Shown: positions 1-10,597 of the stretch, piece by piece | How the letters are laid out: every line of letters begins with the position of its first letter | Position numbering within the stretch: position 1 is the first letter of the stretch | Assembly: GCF_964355755.1 (NCBI RefSeq) | Contig: NC_092671.1 | Coordinates: forward strand, 20,488,001 to 20,552,000 | Reading direction: 5' to 3' | DNA from: Antedon mediterranea | Taxonomy: Eukaryota > Echinodermata > Crinoidea > Comatulida > Antedonidae | DNA: 64,000 nucleotides | Notes under the pieces: model-generated | What the model was told of the DNA's origin: nothing | The model's database searches: none | The model's input: the letters and a program-made list of their open reading frames with translations, nothing else | Position numbers and translations under genes: made by a program

Positions 1-221
1 ACAAAATGTATGTAAAAATTAGGTAAAAAAAACGTAGGTCTAGTGTCTTTAAAATAGGTTCAATTCTAGTTAACAAAAAGTTTTATCAAACTCAATCATA
101 ATTTTGAAAACCCTAATTTGACAATTTCACCTCAATAGTAAAGGTTAAAGTTTCTTACTAAAATCATAGGGCTTAAATAATTAGAAAAACATATTTATGC
201 TATAAATACAAATATTCTTAC

Positions 222-396
222 CAGTTGGACATGTGCTGCAATAATACGATCCTTGTACATTAATACAAGGAACATATGGATCATTGGAACAAGGATAAAT
301 CCTAGCTTGACATTCATCAACATCACTTGTACAGGCTGGGTTGGCAGCATTTGCAGATTGCTGCCATCCTTCGAAGCATATACAATCATACTTGGC
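222..396 (-). CDS. CUBN: Cubilin exon: EGF end plus calcium-binding EGF
   Basis: This exon has 58 codons plus one base, with acceptor TTATTAG and donor GTAAGA. It encodes AKYDCICFEGWQQSANAANP, then ACTSDVDECQA, and ends INVQGSYYCSTCPTG. SDVDEC is a calcium-binding EGF start, and C-I-N-V-Q-G-S-Y-Y-C is a hydroxylation consensus. The K-Y-x-C-x-C-x-x-GW followed by a proline-containing insert before ACT closely follows vertebrate cubilin. The next exon lies left of this window. Confidence 0.92.
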
Positions 397-754
397 CTAA
401 TAATAAAGAAAAATCATGTTGCATAGATGGGAAAGGCATAATATTGAGACAACAAAAATGGAGGAATCGAATAAGTGATAGCTACAGTAAAAGAAAATGA
501 ATAAGAACTGTTTTTTTTACACTAGAACGTGCATTTCATATAAACAAATCAATATAACAATAAATATATTTTGAGTCTAATAATTTTCTCCTGCATCAGA
601 ACAATATTAAGAATTGAGAAGTATTTTCTTTTGGATGATCCAAAGGGAATAAAACCGTAAAACTATAATACTATACAGAACCTTTATACTAATATTGAGA
701 AGTATTGTTTGACACAATTTACATAATTATCATGCACCAAAAAAAAACATATTA
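397..754. other. Cubilin intron, nothing recognised
   Basis: AT-rich intron sequence with no coding potential, repeat or RNA that I can identify. Confidence 0.5.
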
Positions 755-1253
755 GGGAGGTTTCGCAACCTTACGAATACGATAACGAAAACGGATACGT
801 CACACATTCTGACACTTTTGAGCTGATCCCCATTTCATATCCGTAAAGTGTATTCGTGTTGACGAATATCACCAATCATATTCGTAACTACAAAACGAGT
901 ATAGTTTTTGATCTATTTTGCACATTTTGCATTTGAAATCAGGAATGATTCATGATTATAATATAATTATAGATTTATTGAAAGTAATTTACTAAAGTAA
1001 TTTACTAAAATGCCAGGTCAATTTTGATAAATAGCAGTTTTTAAAGTCCTCACTCGCTTTGATGTTACGCTAGGCCTAGCAGCCAAGCAACACGTACCTG
1101 CGCTTCGCTCAAATTTACCGCAGTCATATTTTAGACGGCACCCTCAATATTTCGTTGCCATGCGAAACAGATTTTTACTGGCTTACATAAACGAATACGT
1201 GTGTGTGACGTATCCGTTTTCGTTATCGTATTCGTAAGATTGCGAAACCTCTC
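755..1253. mobile_element. MITE with about 50-bp terminal inverted repeats (GAGGTTTCGCAA family)
   Basis: The left end GGGAGGTTTCGCAACCTTAC and the right end, read in reverse complement as GAGAGGTTTCGCAATCTTAC, continue matching through CGATAACGAAAACGGATACG. That gives arms of about 50 bp around a non-coding core of about 400 bp. TA flanks both ends (753-754 and 1254-1255), consistent with a 2-bp TA duplication and a Tc1/mariner-type non-autonomous element. It sits in a cubilin intron. Confidence 0.8.
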
Positions 1254-1273
1254 TAATATAGAGATAGACTTAC

Positions 1274-1403
1274 CTGACCAAGTACTACTCGATTCAAGTT
1301 AACACATGTTCCATGCCCACAAAGTTCAGTATTAGATGCTGTTGTACAATCATCATATTGAATTGTGCATTTTGGACCATACCAATTGGGTGCACATGAA
1401 CAA
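1274..1403 (-). CDS. CUBN: Cubilin exon: end of cbEGF and start of next EGF
   Basis: One base completes the previous codon and 43 codons follow, ending in phase 0 at a CAG/GTAAGT donor. It encodes SCSCAPNWYGPKC, then QYDDCTTASNTELCGHGTCV and LNRVVLGQ. The YGPxC-x3-YDDC run is also seen in vertebrate cubilin between its second and third EGF units, and it was one of the strongest identifying matches. The acceptor is CATAG; the phase with the upstream exon decides this choice over an AAAAG further upstream. Confidence 0.9.
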
Positions 1404-2430
1404 CTATGATAATGACAATTTCTTTTATTTTCTTACATAAACAATGTTTTTATATAAACAATTTTAAATTTAAAAAAAAAAGAATATTTATTTAAACCAA
1501 GAAAAGGGGAAATTCTTGAAGCATTTAAATGCTTATAAAATAACAAACCCATTTAAATATCAATTTCATTAAATAAACGAAAATCAGCTCATAAATAATA
1601 ATTCCAAAGGTTTTCAGACAAAATACAACACTAAAGGTCTGTTTCTGCTGAGGATTATTTTTGGGCAACGGTGCAAAATGACATAACCGATTAAAAACTG
1701 CTACACATAAAAACAAATATCATCCCTTTCTTTATTAGGCTACATATAAAAAAATACTTATTTAGCATCACATCCTCAAGAAACAAGGACGGAAGGGATT
1801 TTTTCCATAAAAATTCATTGTACATTATGGGAGGGGTTAACCATAAATATTGAACTAAACTCTAGCCATCATTAATTGACAAACATTTGGTTTGGCATAA
1901 TTCACAGACAATTTATAAAACACGTTGTTATATCCTAGACTCGTGCTAGTCGGTCACCAAATCACTAACAGCAATTGGAGAATCCTGGCATTTAAATAAA
2001 TGTTGTCCTCTTCGCCAAATTGGCGACTGTATTTTGCCTTCACTGGACATAAAAAAAAACCTCAAAGCTCATGGTAAAATCCGTCCTGTGATTACAGAAT
2101 ACGTACTCTGATTTTATGTTCCTTGGATTTTACATAGGCACAAAATTACAATTGCAAGTAAAAATCAAAGAAGGGCCAAAATCCAGGGGCAGGCAGTGAC
2201 GATAAACAAGTATTTTTTATATGTGGCCTTACTCTGTACTTTTGTGTAATTTTATGATGTTCAAATTTACCAGTTTTCTTATATTGAAATCTATTTTGGG
2301 TAAATATCTGTAGGTGAATTAAACAGAGCAATACCTATATAACATCCAGGGTTTCAAACTTCTTCAACTGAATGCTTTGTTGTTTTGAATTATTTTAGAG
2401 AAGATAAATATTTGCTTAAGTTTATGTTAC
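1404..2430. other. Cubilin intron with two repeat-derived motifs
   Basis: Non-coding. A segment near 1637-1670 (GTCTGTTTCTGCTG then a run resembling ATTATTTTTGGGC) resembles motifs at 29966 and 30785. A palindrome TTCGCCAAATTGGCGA at about 2012-2027 recurs near 26610 with similar flanks. Both look like fragments of dispersed repeats. Nothing else was recognised. Confidence 0.4.
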
Positions 2431-2534
2431 CTGAAGCCCCCTTGTGTATTGGTGCAGGTAGCTCCGTTTTGACAATCATCAGGACCTCCACTGATTAAAG
2501 AGCATTCATTTACATCACTCCTGCAGGTTGTACC
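2431..2534 (-). CDS. CUBN: Cubilin exon: calcium-binding EGF-like domain
   Basis: This exon has 104 nt, starting in phase 0 and ending two bases into a codon. It begins GTTCRSDVNECSL and continues through DCQNGATCTNTQGGF. SDVNEC is the calcium-binding EGF N-terminal motif. C-T-N-T-Q-G-G-F plus the SC supplied by the next exon makes the C-x-N-x4-F-x-C Asp/Asn hydroxylation consensus. The next exon completes the split codon as serine. Confidence 0.9.
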
Positions 2535-2721
2535 CTAAACAATTCAAAATTTCAATTATAAATAACTACTGGAGAAAATCCATAGTCCATGGCAATGAGC
2601 AATTTAAATTCTCCAATTCAAGTTGTAGAAAAAAAGAGATTTCACATATCAGTTTTGTAAGCTATAAAAAATATTCTAATAATAGTCAAAGTATTATATA
2701 GATATTGACTGCTTAGAGGTT

Positions 2722-2858
2722 AAATATAAGATTTGACATCCCCGAGGGAATGATATTATGTTCGAGGGAATATATATTTCCCGAAGCGCCAGCTGAGGGA
2801 AATATATAATTCCCGAGAACTTAATATCATTCCCGAGGGGATGTCTAATCTTATATTT
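2722..2858. repeat. Long hairpin (near-perfect 137-bp palindrome)
   Basis: The left arm runs from TAAATATAAGATTTGACATC through the repeated CCCGAGGGAA motif. The right arm reads back as AAATATAAGATTAGACATCC. The arms are about 65 bp and the centre is CGCCAGCTG. It is most likely a small foldback MITE in a cubilin intron. The CTCGGG/CCCGAG motif occurs four times within it. Confidence 0.75.
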
Positions 2859-3314
2859 TACTGATATAAAAGGCGATATCTGTTATATTACATAGCCAAC
2901 AACAAGTAGAATATCTGCTGGGTCGGGTAGCTAGGCCTCCTTTTTGTATTGTATGTAAACAAGCTGCCCAGACACCTTACCTTTCGAAGAATAATATACA
3001 GATAATTACTAATTAATGGCAATAAAATATTCACTAGCCTAGGTCGTTTAAATAATAACAGAAGAATTTTTAACAATAAGCCCACATTAATAATAATAAT
3101 ATTATTATCAGAGGTAGGCCGAATAAATAATAATTCGTCTTCTTCGATCGAGCCGAATCACCGGATGTTCAGTGCGTCGCGCGCGTATCGGTTACTACTG
3201 TGAGTATTAACCAATAACAAACGGTCTTTCATCACATCTAGGGAGGACTAATAACAAATGAGGGCGCTTTGTATGCATAATTTAAATAGTTTAGTTGAGT
3301 AATTTCTTCAAGCT

Positions 3315-3392
3315 AGTTCCGTGGCGCAGCGCATGTAGCGTTGTCTTGTGATGGAGTGACAATTTCATCGTGAGTTCAAGACCCAGTAGATG
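3315..3392 (+). repeat. tRNA-like segment, possible SINE head
   Basis: CGTGGCGCAGCGCATGTAGC resembles an A box and GAGTTCAAGACCC resembles a B box about 45 bp further on. The intervening part does not fold as a proper anticodon arm, so a functional tRNA is unlikely. The GTGGCGCAG start is shared with the SINE at 62262-62578, which suggests a SINE fragment. Confidence 0.3.
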
Positions 3393-3840
3393 ACTTTTGT
3401 TTATTTATCGGCAAACGCGATCAGTGTTGCCACACGAAAATTACACAGTCAATATTATCGTACTCGAGAATTTATATGATTAATGACAGGGACACGATAA
3501 TTACGCGAAAATTACTCAGTCAATATTATCATCGTTCTCGAGGATATATACGATTTACGATCCTCGCAGCGGTAGTCATGTGATGCAGTTTCAACCAATC
3601 ACGTTCACGTATTTACAAGATAATCAATTAATCAAATCATTCCATTTGTACGACATCATTCAAATGACAAGATAAGAACAAGGGTGAGAGGAGGGACTCC
3701 CAGTAGGGTGCTATTTCACACACTAGTTCATTGCTAAGACTGGCAACCACAGCACACTTTCACTATAGTTATATGGATCGTTTTTTATTTTTTTGAAATT
3801 CCTTACATGATTTTTGGACTAAATCATTATATAAATAAAA

Positions 3841-3954
3841 AATAATAGTTGTTTTCATGAATATGTAGTGCAATGCAACAATAGTTACTGAATATGCATA
3901 CATTATTCTACCACATTGCACTACTGTTACCTATTTATGAAAACAACTATTATT
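3841..3954. repeat. Foldback element with about 50-bp arms
   Basis: AATAATAGTTGTTTTCATGA at the left pairs with the right arm reading AATAATAGTTGTTTTCATAA inverted. The inner parts (GTAGTGCAATG and CATTGCACTAC) also pair. It is non-coding and is probably a small MITE in a cubilin intron. Confidence 0.7.
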
Positions 3955-4365
3955 GCAACAATTCTGGGTTATTATAACACAATCTTTTATAATAATGAAT
4001 TAGGTAAATAAGTGGTGATGTATTTGATTAAATATATATGCATTATTTATTATGCACATATTATTAAATATAATTTTAAATCATCCATTCTATTTCATAT
4101 AATATAAAACAATCAAAAAAGGTAAAGTTTTAAATATAGAATCATAATGGCTTGCCTCAATTTTTTGCAGTTTGTTTTATGTTATCATAAGCAAACTTAT
4201 TAGTGTACTCTCTGGAAAAATATCCTATTGATAACAAAATAATATAAGAATAAAAAGGGTATGCCTACCCTGTTCTCTTCTAACTCTTAATTAATTATGT
4301 TTTGCTTTTTCTATTACTTACCTTTGATGTCATACATAATGTTTTTATTTTTTATGGAATACGAT

Positions 4366-4575
4366 TTATTAGGTGATCATTTAGATCATATTGTATATGG
4401 CATATAATAGGCACAACTCAGCACTATAAGCGTATGCATCATGTCATAGGATGGCGTACATCAACTTTTTACGATCGTATGTTAACGTACATGCATGTTT
4501 AAAAAGTGTTAATTTCATTAAAATGATAAAAATGATCACCTATAATTCGTCAAAGTGACGAATTAAATTCTAGTT
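4366..4575. repeat. Dispersed repeat, copy 1 (second copy at 31170-31367)
   Basis: Two windows, here and at 31170-31367, share ATATAATAGGCAC, AGCACTATAAGC-like and TTAACGTAC motifs. They end in the near-identical ATTCGTCAAAGTGACGAATT followed by AAATTCTAGT. AGGTGATCATTT and AAATGATCACCT near the two ends suggest an inverted-repeat element. Confidence 0.6.
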
Positions 4576-5102
4576 TGATTTGATTGATATGGTCTTTGTT
4601 TTCTATATTTGTTCATTCTTTTCCTATGTACTGTAGTTTGTTTAGGCCTAATTGTTATATAACCTTGGAGAATAACCATTGAATGTGATAGTTGTTTTTC
4701 TGGATTATTCTTTTTTTTTTCTAGCCACTTTTGTTTAGGAAGGTACACAGTACATTTTGTAACTTGATTAGAATGTACCAATTTTACGCATATATCTACG
4801 TACAATGTGCATTTTCATAGATAAACTAACTTGTTCAAAGTGACGATGACAACTTGTTTTTTAACATTTTTTTTCATTTTGAAAACAAAATTCTCAACTT
4901 TTCTTACTTGAACTTTTATATTTCTTTTTGGAAGTGCATGGTGTGGGCAAACGCAAAAGTATAATCAATACTGCTTTTTTTATTGTATTATTCAACAACA
5001 GTGGTAGGTTATTCAAAGCTTATTTGTTTGAAAGGGTTTATGGCAAAGAGTGATAAGGTATTGTTAATATTTAAACAAGTAACTTAAGAACTGTAAAATT
5101 AC

Positions 5103-5204
5103 CTTCCAGTTACTGGTACAGTGACAATAAAAGCCACTATACATACTAACACAAGAACCTCCATTTTGACAAGGATGACTTGCACAATTGTTCAATTCTA
5201 GATC
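5103..5204 (-). CDS. CUBN: Cubilin exon: first EGF-like domain
   Basis: This exon has 34 codons, phase 0-0, with acceptor TTATCAAG and donor GTAATT. It encodes DLELNNCASHPCQNGGSC, then a segment ending GFYCHCTSNWK. The first five EGF cysteines are here; the sixth is in the next exon (GTTC). The SxPCQNGGxC signature is typical of a non-calcium-binding EGF-like domain. Vertebrate cubilin has an equivalent first EGF repeat directly after the coiled coil. Confidence 0.88.
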
Positions 5205-5860
5205 CTTGATAATAGAAAAACATGTACAATGTTATCACATAAAATATGATAAAACCTGAATTTAAAACACAAATTAGAAATGTATATTTACTTGTGATAA
5301 TAAACATTTTAAAATTATATACTTTTTAAAAATTTAAACAACTTTACACAAAATGTTATAAAAAAATAAAATAGGCTGCTTATTTTCAACGACCATTTAC
5401 ATGAATTAAATTGCAATGCTATGGTAATTAATTTGTTTCTGCTGCATTGTGCTTAAACTGTTTATTTCAAACTAGATTTAAAATATAATTTTTATATCAA
5501 CTGCATTTCTAGTAAATTTGTGCTCCAAAAATAACCGTTTAATCAGTTGGTGGTAGTTAGCATTACATAATATGCAATGGGCTCTGGTGGTCAATTCGAA
5601 GGATATAGTATTACTATTAGATTCAATGTAGATAGTTTAGTTTCAATTTCATACTAGGCTGTCAATTAAATAACAGTTATTTTCTGTTTCAGCTAAACGT
5701 TAACAGCGATAACCTGTTAAATTGGGGTTAATTTATTCACACGATTAATAATTATTTTTTTCGCAACAGAAAAGGGACCTATGTAAGGTTACCATGAGCA
5801 TAATGTCATGATTTTTGTAATTCTCTGAAAAATAAAAAAAAAAGCTAATATGAAACTCAC
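5205..5860. other. Cubilin intron, nothing recognised
   Basis: AT-rich intron with no recognised repeat, RNA or coding signal. Confidence 0.45.
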
Positions 5861-5899
5861 ATTCTTAATACCATTAACTTCAGATTGGAGGTCGGACAT
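5861..5899 (-). CDS. CUBN: Cubilin exon: 39-nt coiled-coil microexon
   Basis: This is a 13-codon exon, phase 0-0, flanked by TTTCAG and GTGAGT. It encodes MSDLQSEVNGIKN, which extends the heptad pattern between the longer coiled-coil exon and the first EGF exon. It is too short to identify alone. The call rests on its perfect splice sites, its phase and its position between two clear cubilin exons. Confidence 0.75.
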
Positions 5900-6106
5900 C
5901 TGAAATGCAAATTGTAATCAGATTTTAAACATTGTAAATATTATGAGATCATAGAGTAATTTAACAACCATAGAAAACGCTGGTTATTGTAGAAACAATC
6001 GTAGAAACCAACAATTCAACTGCTTATGTAAATTCTAGCTAAATGTAGAAACGGCCAATAACGAATGTGTTCGCAGCAAATAAATATCATCATTAGCTAA
6101 TTTTAC

Positions 6107-6295
6107 CTGACTTTCCAGAGCACTTAATCGAGAATCAAAGTCTGGTGGAATTGTAGCACCTCCGTTGTTTTCAAGGTTAGTAACCCTGGCTTGCAATGAT
6201 GCAACATCACCTTGTAGTTGGGTCACCTGATCACTCACATCTGGAGGAGGAGTTGTACTTTGTAACTGTTTAATTGCTTCTGAATTTTCATCAAT
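6107..6295 (-). CDS. CUBN: Cubilin exon: coiled-coil region
   Basis: This exon has 63 codons, phase 0 at both ends, with acceptor AAATAG and donor GTAAAA. It opens with IDENSEAIKQLQ, which continues the helix started by EEATKK in the upstream exon. It then gives heptad-like leucine/valine spacing (VTQLQGDVASLQARVTNLE and FDSRLSALESQ) interrupted by short proline-rich linkers. Cubilin has a trimerising coiled coil at this position. The junction to the upstream exon skips 15.2 kb. I infer it because the phases agree and the helix pattern continues across it; no transcript was available. Confidence 0.85.
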
Positions 6296-7064
6296 CTATT
6301 TATAAACAATATATAAGCAATTAATTAATTAATTTAATTAATTAGTTTAAGTACTACTATAGATTCATAGTTTGTAAAATGTTACTTATTCTATAGATGT
6401 GTTTTTACAAGGTTTTGATGTTTGAATACATCTTACGCCCTTTAAGGCTTGATCGTGGGCTAGTCAATCAAATAACCACTCCTTTAGGCAGTCATATTAA
6501 AGAGAACGGAAGCATTAGAAAACAGTTACCATGTGGGCTAAAAAAAATGTGTAAACTCGGAGGGAGCATGAGCACATCCCAAAGCACATCTGGGAAGAGA
6601 GTCTAAATGGGAATTTGAAAACTCAGACTGGACATGTGCTCTGGAAGAAGTCATACTGTAGCTTCATTCGAACTTGATTAAATTATGGTAAAAGTTTACC
6701 ATTATTCACACTTTGGACTTTCTACTTAATTTCACCCTCGATCAGTGTAAAACTATCTGTTTTATGAATGTGTGAGAGAAATTTTATTAATTTATTTTAT
6801 TTATGAAAATCATATCGCTGATGCCAAATGTACTGTTCTTTAAAATGGAAAACATTAAAATTTATTTTATATTTAAGCTAATTCACTGTCGTAAGTCTAC
6901 AGATGCTACATGTTAATAATAATTTCATGTCAAATATTGTAAAATGTATATTGTAGTACACCGCCCATGTAGTCCCCTCCTCGCACACTATTTGATTTAC
7001 AATACAATTGGCACTAAACGAAGCAGCTTGTTAATTTGGTTACCAATCGTAGTTGTCAAAAGCT
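6296..7064. other. Start of the 15.2-kb cubilin intron, nothing recognised
   Basis: A 69-codon open frame at 6397-6606 on the plus strand has no similarity I know of and no splice context. I treat it as chance. Confidence 0.4.
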
Positions 7065-7367
7065 GTAGTTGTCCTAGAGGGTAGTTTTCCTAGAGGGTAA
7101 TTGTCCTAGGGGGTAATTGTCCTAGGGGGTAATTGTCCTAGGGGGTAATTGTCCTAGTGGTCCTAAAGGGTAGTTGTCCTAGAGGGTAGTTGTCCTAGAG
7201 GGTAATTGTCCTAGGGGGTAATTGTCCTAGGGGGTAATTGTCCTAGTGGTCCTAGAGGGTAATTGTCCTAGGGGATAATTGTCCTAGAAGGGCGATTGTC
7301 TGGGGGGGTAATTGTCGGGGTGGTAGTTTTCCCGGGTGGTAGTTGTCCAGGGGATAGTTGTCCTAGA
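7065..7367. repeat. Minisatellite, 16-bp unit GTCCTAGGGGGTAATT
   Basis: About 18 tandem copies of a G-rich 16-bp unit (variants AGAGGGTAGTT and GGGGATAATT) are interrupted by a short TCCTAGTGG insertion that recurs. Units degenerate toward the right end (CGGGTGGTAGTTGTCC). One strand is strongly G-rich. Confidence 0.9.
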
Positions 7368-8844
7368 CCATAATTATTATTTATCAATAATTTTCCCGTG
7401 GAAACTATTAAAAAACACATAAATCCACACACACTGGTAAATATTCAAATAAAGTGGTTAAGAGATTATAAAGTAACATGTGTTAAACTAGCTTCACATA
7501 AGTAAAAGCAATTTGTGAGCATTGCTTTAATGCTTAGGCAAGATGCAAAAAATGGAAATGTAAAAAATCCCTGCCTGGTCTTAATGCTGTTCACAGACCA
7601 AAAAACTCATCCTTGAAGAAAATTCAACCTCATAAGTACCAGCCTAGAGCAAGTACCAATGGCCTTCCATAGTAGAGGTCATGCAGTAGTAGTACCACCA
7701 TAAATTCCTGGTAGTCCAACAGGTAGCAAACAACTTCTGGTTTAGGCATTATTTATGTACAATACAGTATTTGATGACAGATATTGACTGCCTTAATTCC
7801 ATAGAGAAATGAGCTATATTTCATCAGTAAAATAAATAATAAACCATATGTTTTTGACTACTATTATGTTTAAATGTTGGAATCAATCATTACTGTACAT
7901 TTTGAATTAAGCAATCAATCACTACATAATAATGTAATGTATAATATTATTATTAAAGGTAATTGCTGGGTAATAAAGCATCGTTAAAAAACCCTCTAAT
8001 AAATCCTGTACGGTATATCAAATGGATTATTGATGCTATGAAAAAATAATTGATTTATATTGGTTGAATAAATATATCCCCAAATTTGAGGCAGCAGAAA
8101 TGGCACAAAATTTAAAATGACAGGTTAAATGGCGATCGGCTCTAAATAGAATCAGCTCGTGAGGCTTGTGAACGGCTATTGAAAGCCAATCAAATTGCGG
8201 ATTGCGACATCTTGTTTGTGATAACCCATCAGATACCCATGCGGTAGAATACTTACAGGGACGTATGTCTATAAATAGAATTAGGATCTAAACTGCAGTA
8301 TATTATATACGGTTGACCATGTAGGCCTACGTTATCTGGTATTCATTAGAAAGATAAAATAATGGCCTGAGATTAAGTTAAAAATAAAAGAAACAATTAA
8401 GTATGAGTAAAATATTTTGACAGAATAGGAAAGAAGCGGCCAGATTTAGGGCCTTTTTTAGCAGTGCTGTGCCTATACTAGGCCTACATGGGTTAGCTAC
8501 AATGTATATAAACTTCCACATCGAGATCGGTGTAGACGCAATTTTCTTGACACAATCTCGTTAACAACCCAATCGACTCCAACATTTGGTTAGACATGTA
8601 AACAATGCTTCAGCTTCATTTCATATCGGGAAGAGCTTAGCAGAGTGGTTTGATTTTCTCATACAGTAATTTATGGCCCGATGTACAACAACTCGTGGAC
8701 ATCACTATTGCAGTGATTGTGAAGAAATATACAGTAGTACTAGTAGCCAATTCAGTAAATACCTCTATTATCGTAGAGCTGGGAATGCAACATTGCACTC
8801 ATAAGAATTCTGAATCAAGATGAACCAATATTGAATTATTATTT
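7368..8844. other. Cubilin intron, nothing recognised
   Basis: No coding, RNA or repeat structure was recognised in this 1.5-kb intron segment. Confidence 0.4.
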
Positions 8845-8849
8845 ACACT

Positions 8850-8990
8850 AAACAATTCAGATTCAAGATTCAAGAAATGTTATTGATCCACTTTAAATGG
8901 AAATTGAAAAATTAAGACAATAAAACAACAAAGCAAAAATACATCAAATTGCAAATGTTAAAATATTATTAAAATGTTAAAATACTGTTA
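8850..8990 (-). repeat. Probable LINE 3'-end fragment
   Basis: CAGATTCAAGATTCAAGAAA followed by an A-rich stretch reads on the minus strand as a sequence ending in TTGAATCTTGAATCTG. That direct repeat is common at the 3' ends of CR1/L2-like LINEs. The same TTGAATCTTGAATC occurs at 51290-51303, just after the LINE remnant at 50095-50900. No reverse transcriptase remains here. Confidence 0.4.
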
Positions 8991-9286
8991 AAAAACTAGT
9001 CCTGTCTCTATCCTAAATTTATGGGTCCGATTATAATGAAAAATCCAGCTAATCAGTGGGATTTCAAATCATGAGATTGTTAAACAAATCCAGTTTGGCT
9101 CACGAAGAGTCCTGATCATATTGACAAATCTCGTCTTGGTGGTGGTTAAATTCCTGTTAAAAATCTGCACTAAAAGTTTGGCCGATGAGAGTAGTCCAAA
9201 ACAAATCCAGTATCAACTGTCCCGATCATATGATAAATACTGTCAAAGCGGCGGAATCCTGTTTTGGGATCCAGAATTAGCGAGAT

Positions 9287-10597
9287 CCAGCTTAGACCCA
9301 ATTTACACTTACGTTTGGGTCCAGGGCCGGTCCTGGGCCGGTTGCAAATATTTACCTTTTAGGCCGGCCCAGAGCATTTACACTAGCGACGCAGATTACT
9401 GGTCGTAAATAATTTTATCTGAAGTACCATTGCATGCTGGGATACGAAGTACAGTTTGTTTACATTTTTCTCTCTCGATCGTCAATTTAACTTTCCACGC
9501 GAACCGACCATTTTATATTTATACTGTATTGTTGTTTTTTGTCCCGTTAAAAACAAAATGAACCCCACTGTTTTATATATATGGCTGTATTTTATGTACC
9601 GTATATTTCGGTGTATAAGTCGCACCTGTGTATAAGACGCACCCCCTAACTGAGAGTAAAATATCGGTATTTTTTATATCGTCGGTGTATAAGACGCACC
9701 TTATATTTCATCAAAACAATGTTTTTTTAAATTGTAATCAATATTATTGTAATAATATATTTTGTTATATCTGCAACAGCGTTCTTTATTTAGGTTTTTT
9801 CTTACCTAGGCTCGGCCGCGCCCAGCCTCCACAGCCGCTACATCGAGTGCATGTACGTGTGGGCTAGCCTCGCTCGATCATTTCGAGAGGGCGCACGTTT
9901 TCACGGACAATCGTATTCGATTAGTATCTATGTATGTATCCGAGAATTGAAGTGTGTACGCTAGGTCCATGCTATAATCACCTGGAGAATATACTAGTCG
10001 AATACCGTACACCATGTGGCCGCCAGGAGGGCTTGCGCTGGGGGTACGGCGATCGTGCGTATAACTACTGTATAAATAAATACTATTCCAATCGTACGTA
10101 AACGTTTACAAATGAAATTTTATCGCCATAATGAACAAATCTTTTCATCATATTTAGTACAGTATAACATCATGCTAAAATGCCTTGAAAACTAGGCAGA
10201 AGCAGGTTGCCGTTACGTTAGTTAGTTAGTTACTGTAGCTAGGCCTAGCCTACTCAGGCCTAGCAAACGAGGTGACGATAGCCTAGGCCTATATGTACAA
10301 TCTGTGTGGTGAGGCATTTAATTTAGAGGTCAAATTTGCGTGTCAAAAGTGCGACTTATACACCGAAATATACGGTATATGCGAAACAAGCGGAGGAATA
10401 CTTTATTGAAAGAAGTCACAGATAAAAAGGTCAAACGTTGTTCACGGTTCATTGCGTAAGCCGGCCCAAAACGTAAAAGCCGCTCCTGAACCTACCTGGA
10501 GAGGTGGCCCAGATCTGCGTCCGGCCCAGGGCCGGCCTAACTTTTTGGAGTATTTACACTTATCAATTGTCGTAAGTGTAAATGGGGTCTTAGCTGG
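9287..10597. mobile_element. DNA transposon, TIR CCAGCTWAGACCCMATTTAC, with nested MITE
   Basis: The left terminus CCAGCTTAGACCCAATTTAC and the right terminus, inverted as CCAGCTAAGACCCCATTTAC, both continue ACTTACG. Both ends also carry GGCCGG-rich subterminal sequence. No transposase is visible. The 777-bp TA-flanked MITE at 9599-10375 is inserted inside, so this older element is about 530 bp without it. No clear target duplication was found. Confidence 0.7.
9599..10375. mobile_element. MITE CCGTATATTTCGGTGTATAA, copy A
   Basis: The termini CCGTATATTTCGGTGTATAA and its inverse are followed by GTCGCAC and then GTATAAGACGCACC repeats. TA flanks at 9597-9598 and 10376-10377 fit a Tc1/mariner-type 2-bp duplication. 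Copy B at 24311-25193 is the same family in the opposite orientation. Shared internal landmarks include the CGGCCGCGCCCAGCCTC-like and CCACCATGTGG-like stretches. Open frames inside are chance frames common to both copies. Confidence 0.85.

Larger units (their letters stand above)
2535..5102. other. Cubilin intron rich in short repeats
   Basis: Besides the separately listed hairpins, tRNA-like segment and dispersed repeat, this 2.6-kb intron holds AT-rich sequence. Directly repeated ACTCAGTCAATATTATC-like words occur around 3447-3540. No exon was seen. Confidence 0.4.

Noticed and set aside
195-389. 64-codon minus-strand frame MIVYASKDG
   Set aside because: It is the wrong frame of a cubilin exon; the correct frame gives the EGF cysteines.
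2722-2858. Hairpin considered as a microRNA precursor
   Set aside because: The arms are too long and almost perfectly paired over their whole length; a foldback MITE is the simpler explanation.
3315-3392. Candidate functional tRNA gene
   Set aside because: A- and B-box-like words are present but no proper acceptor or 7-nt anticodon loop can be formed; kept only as a possible SINE head.
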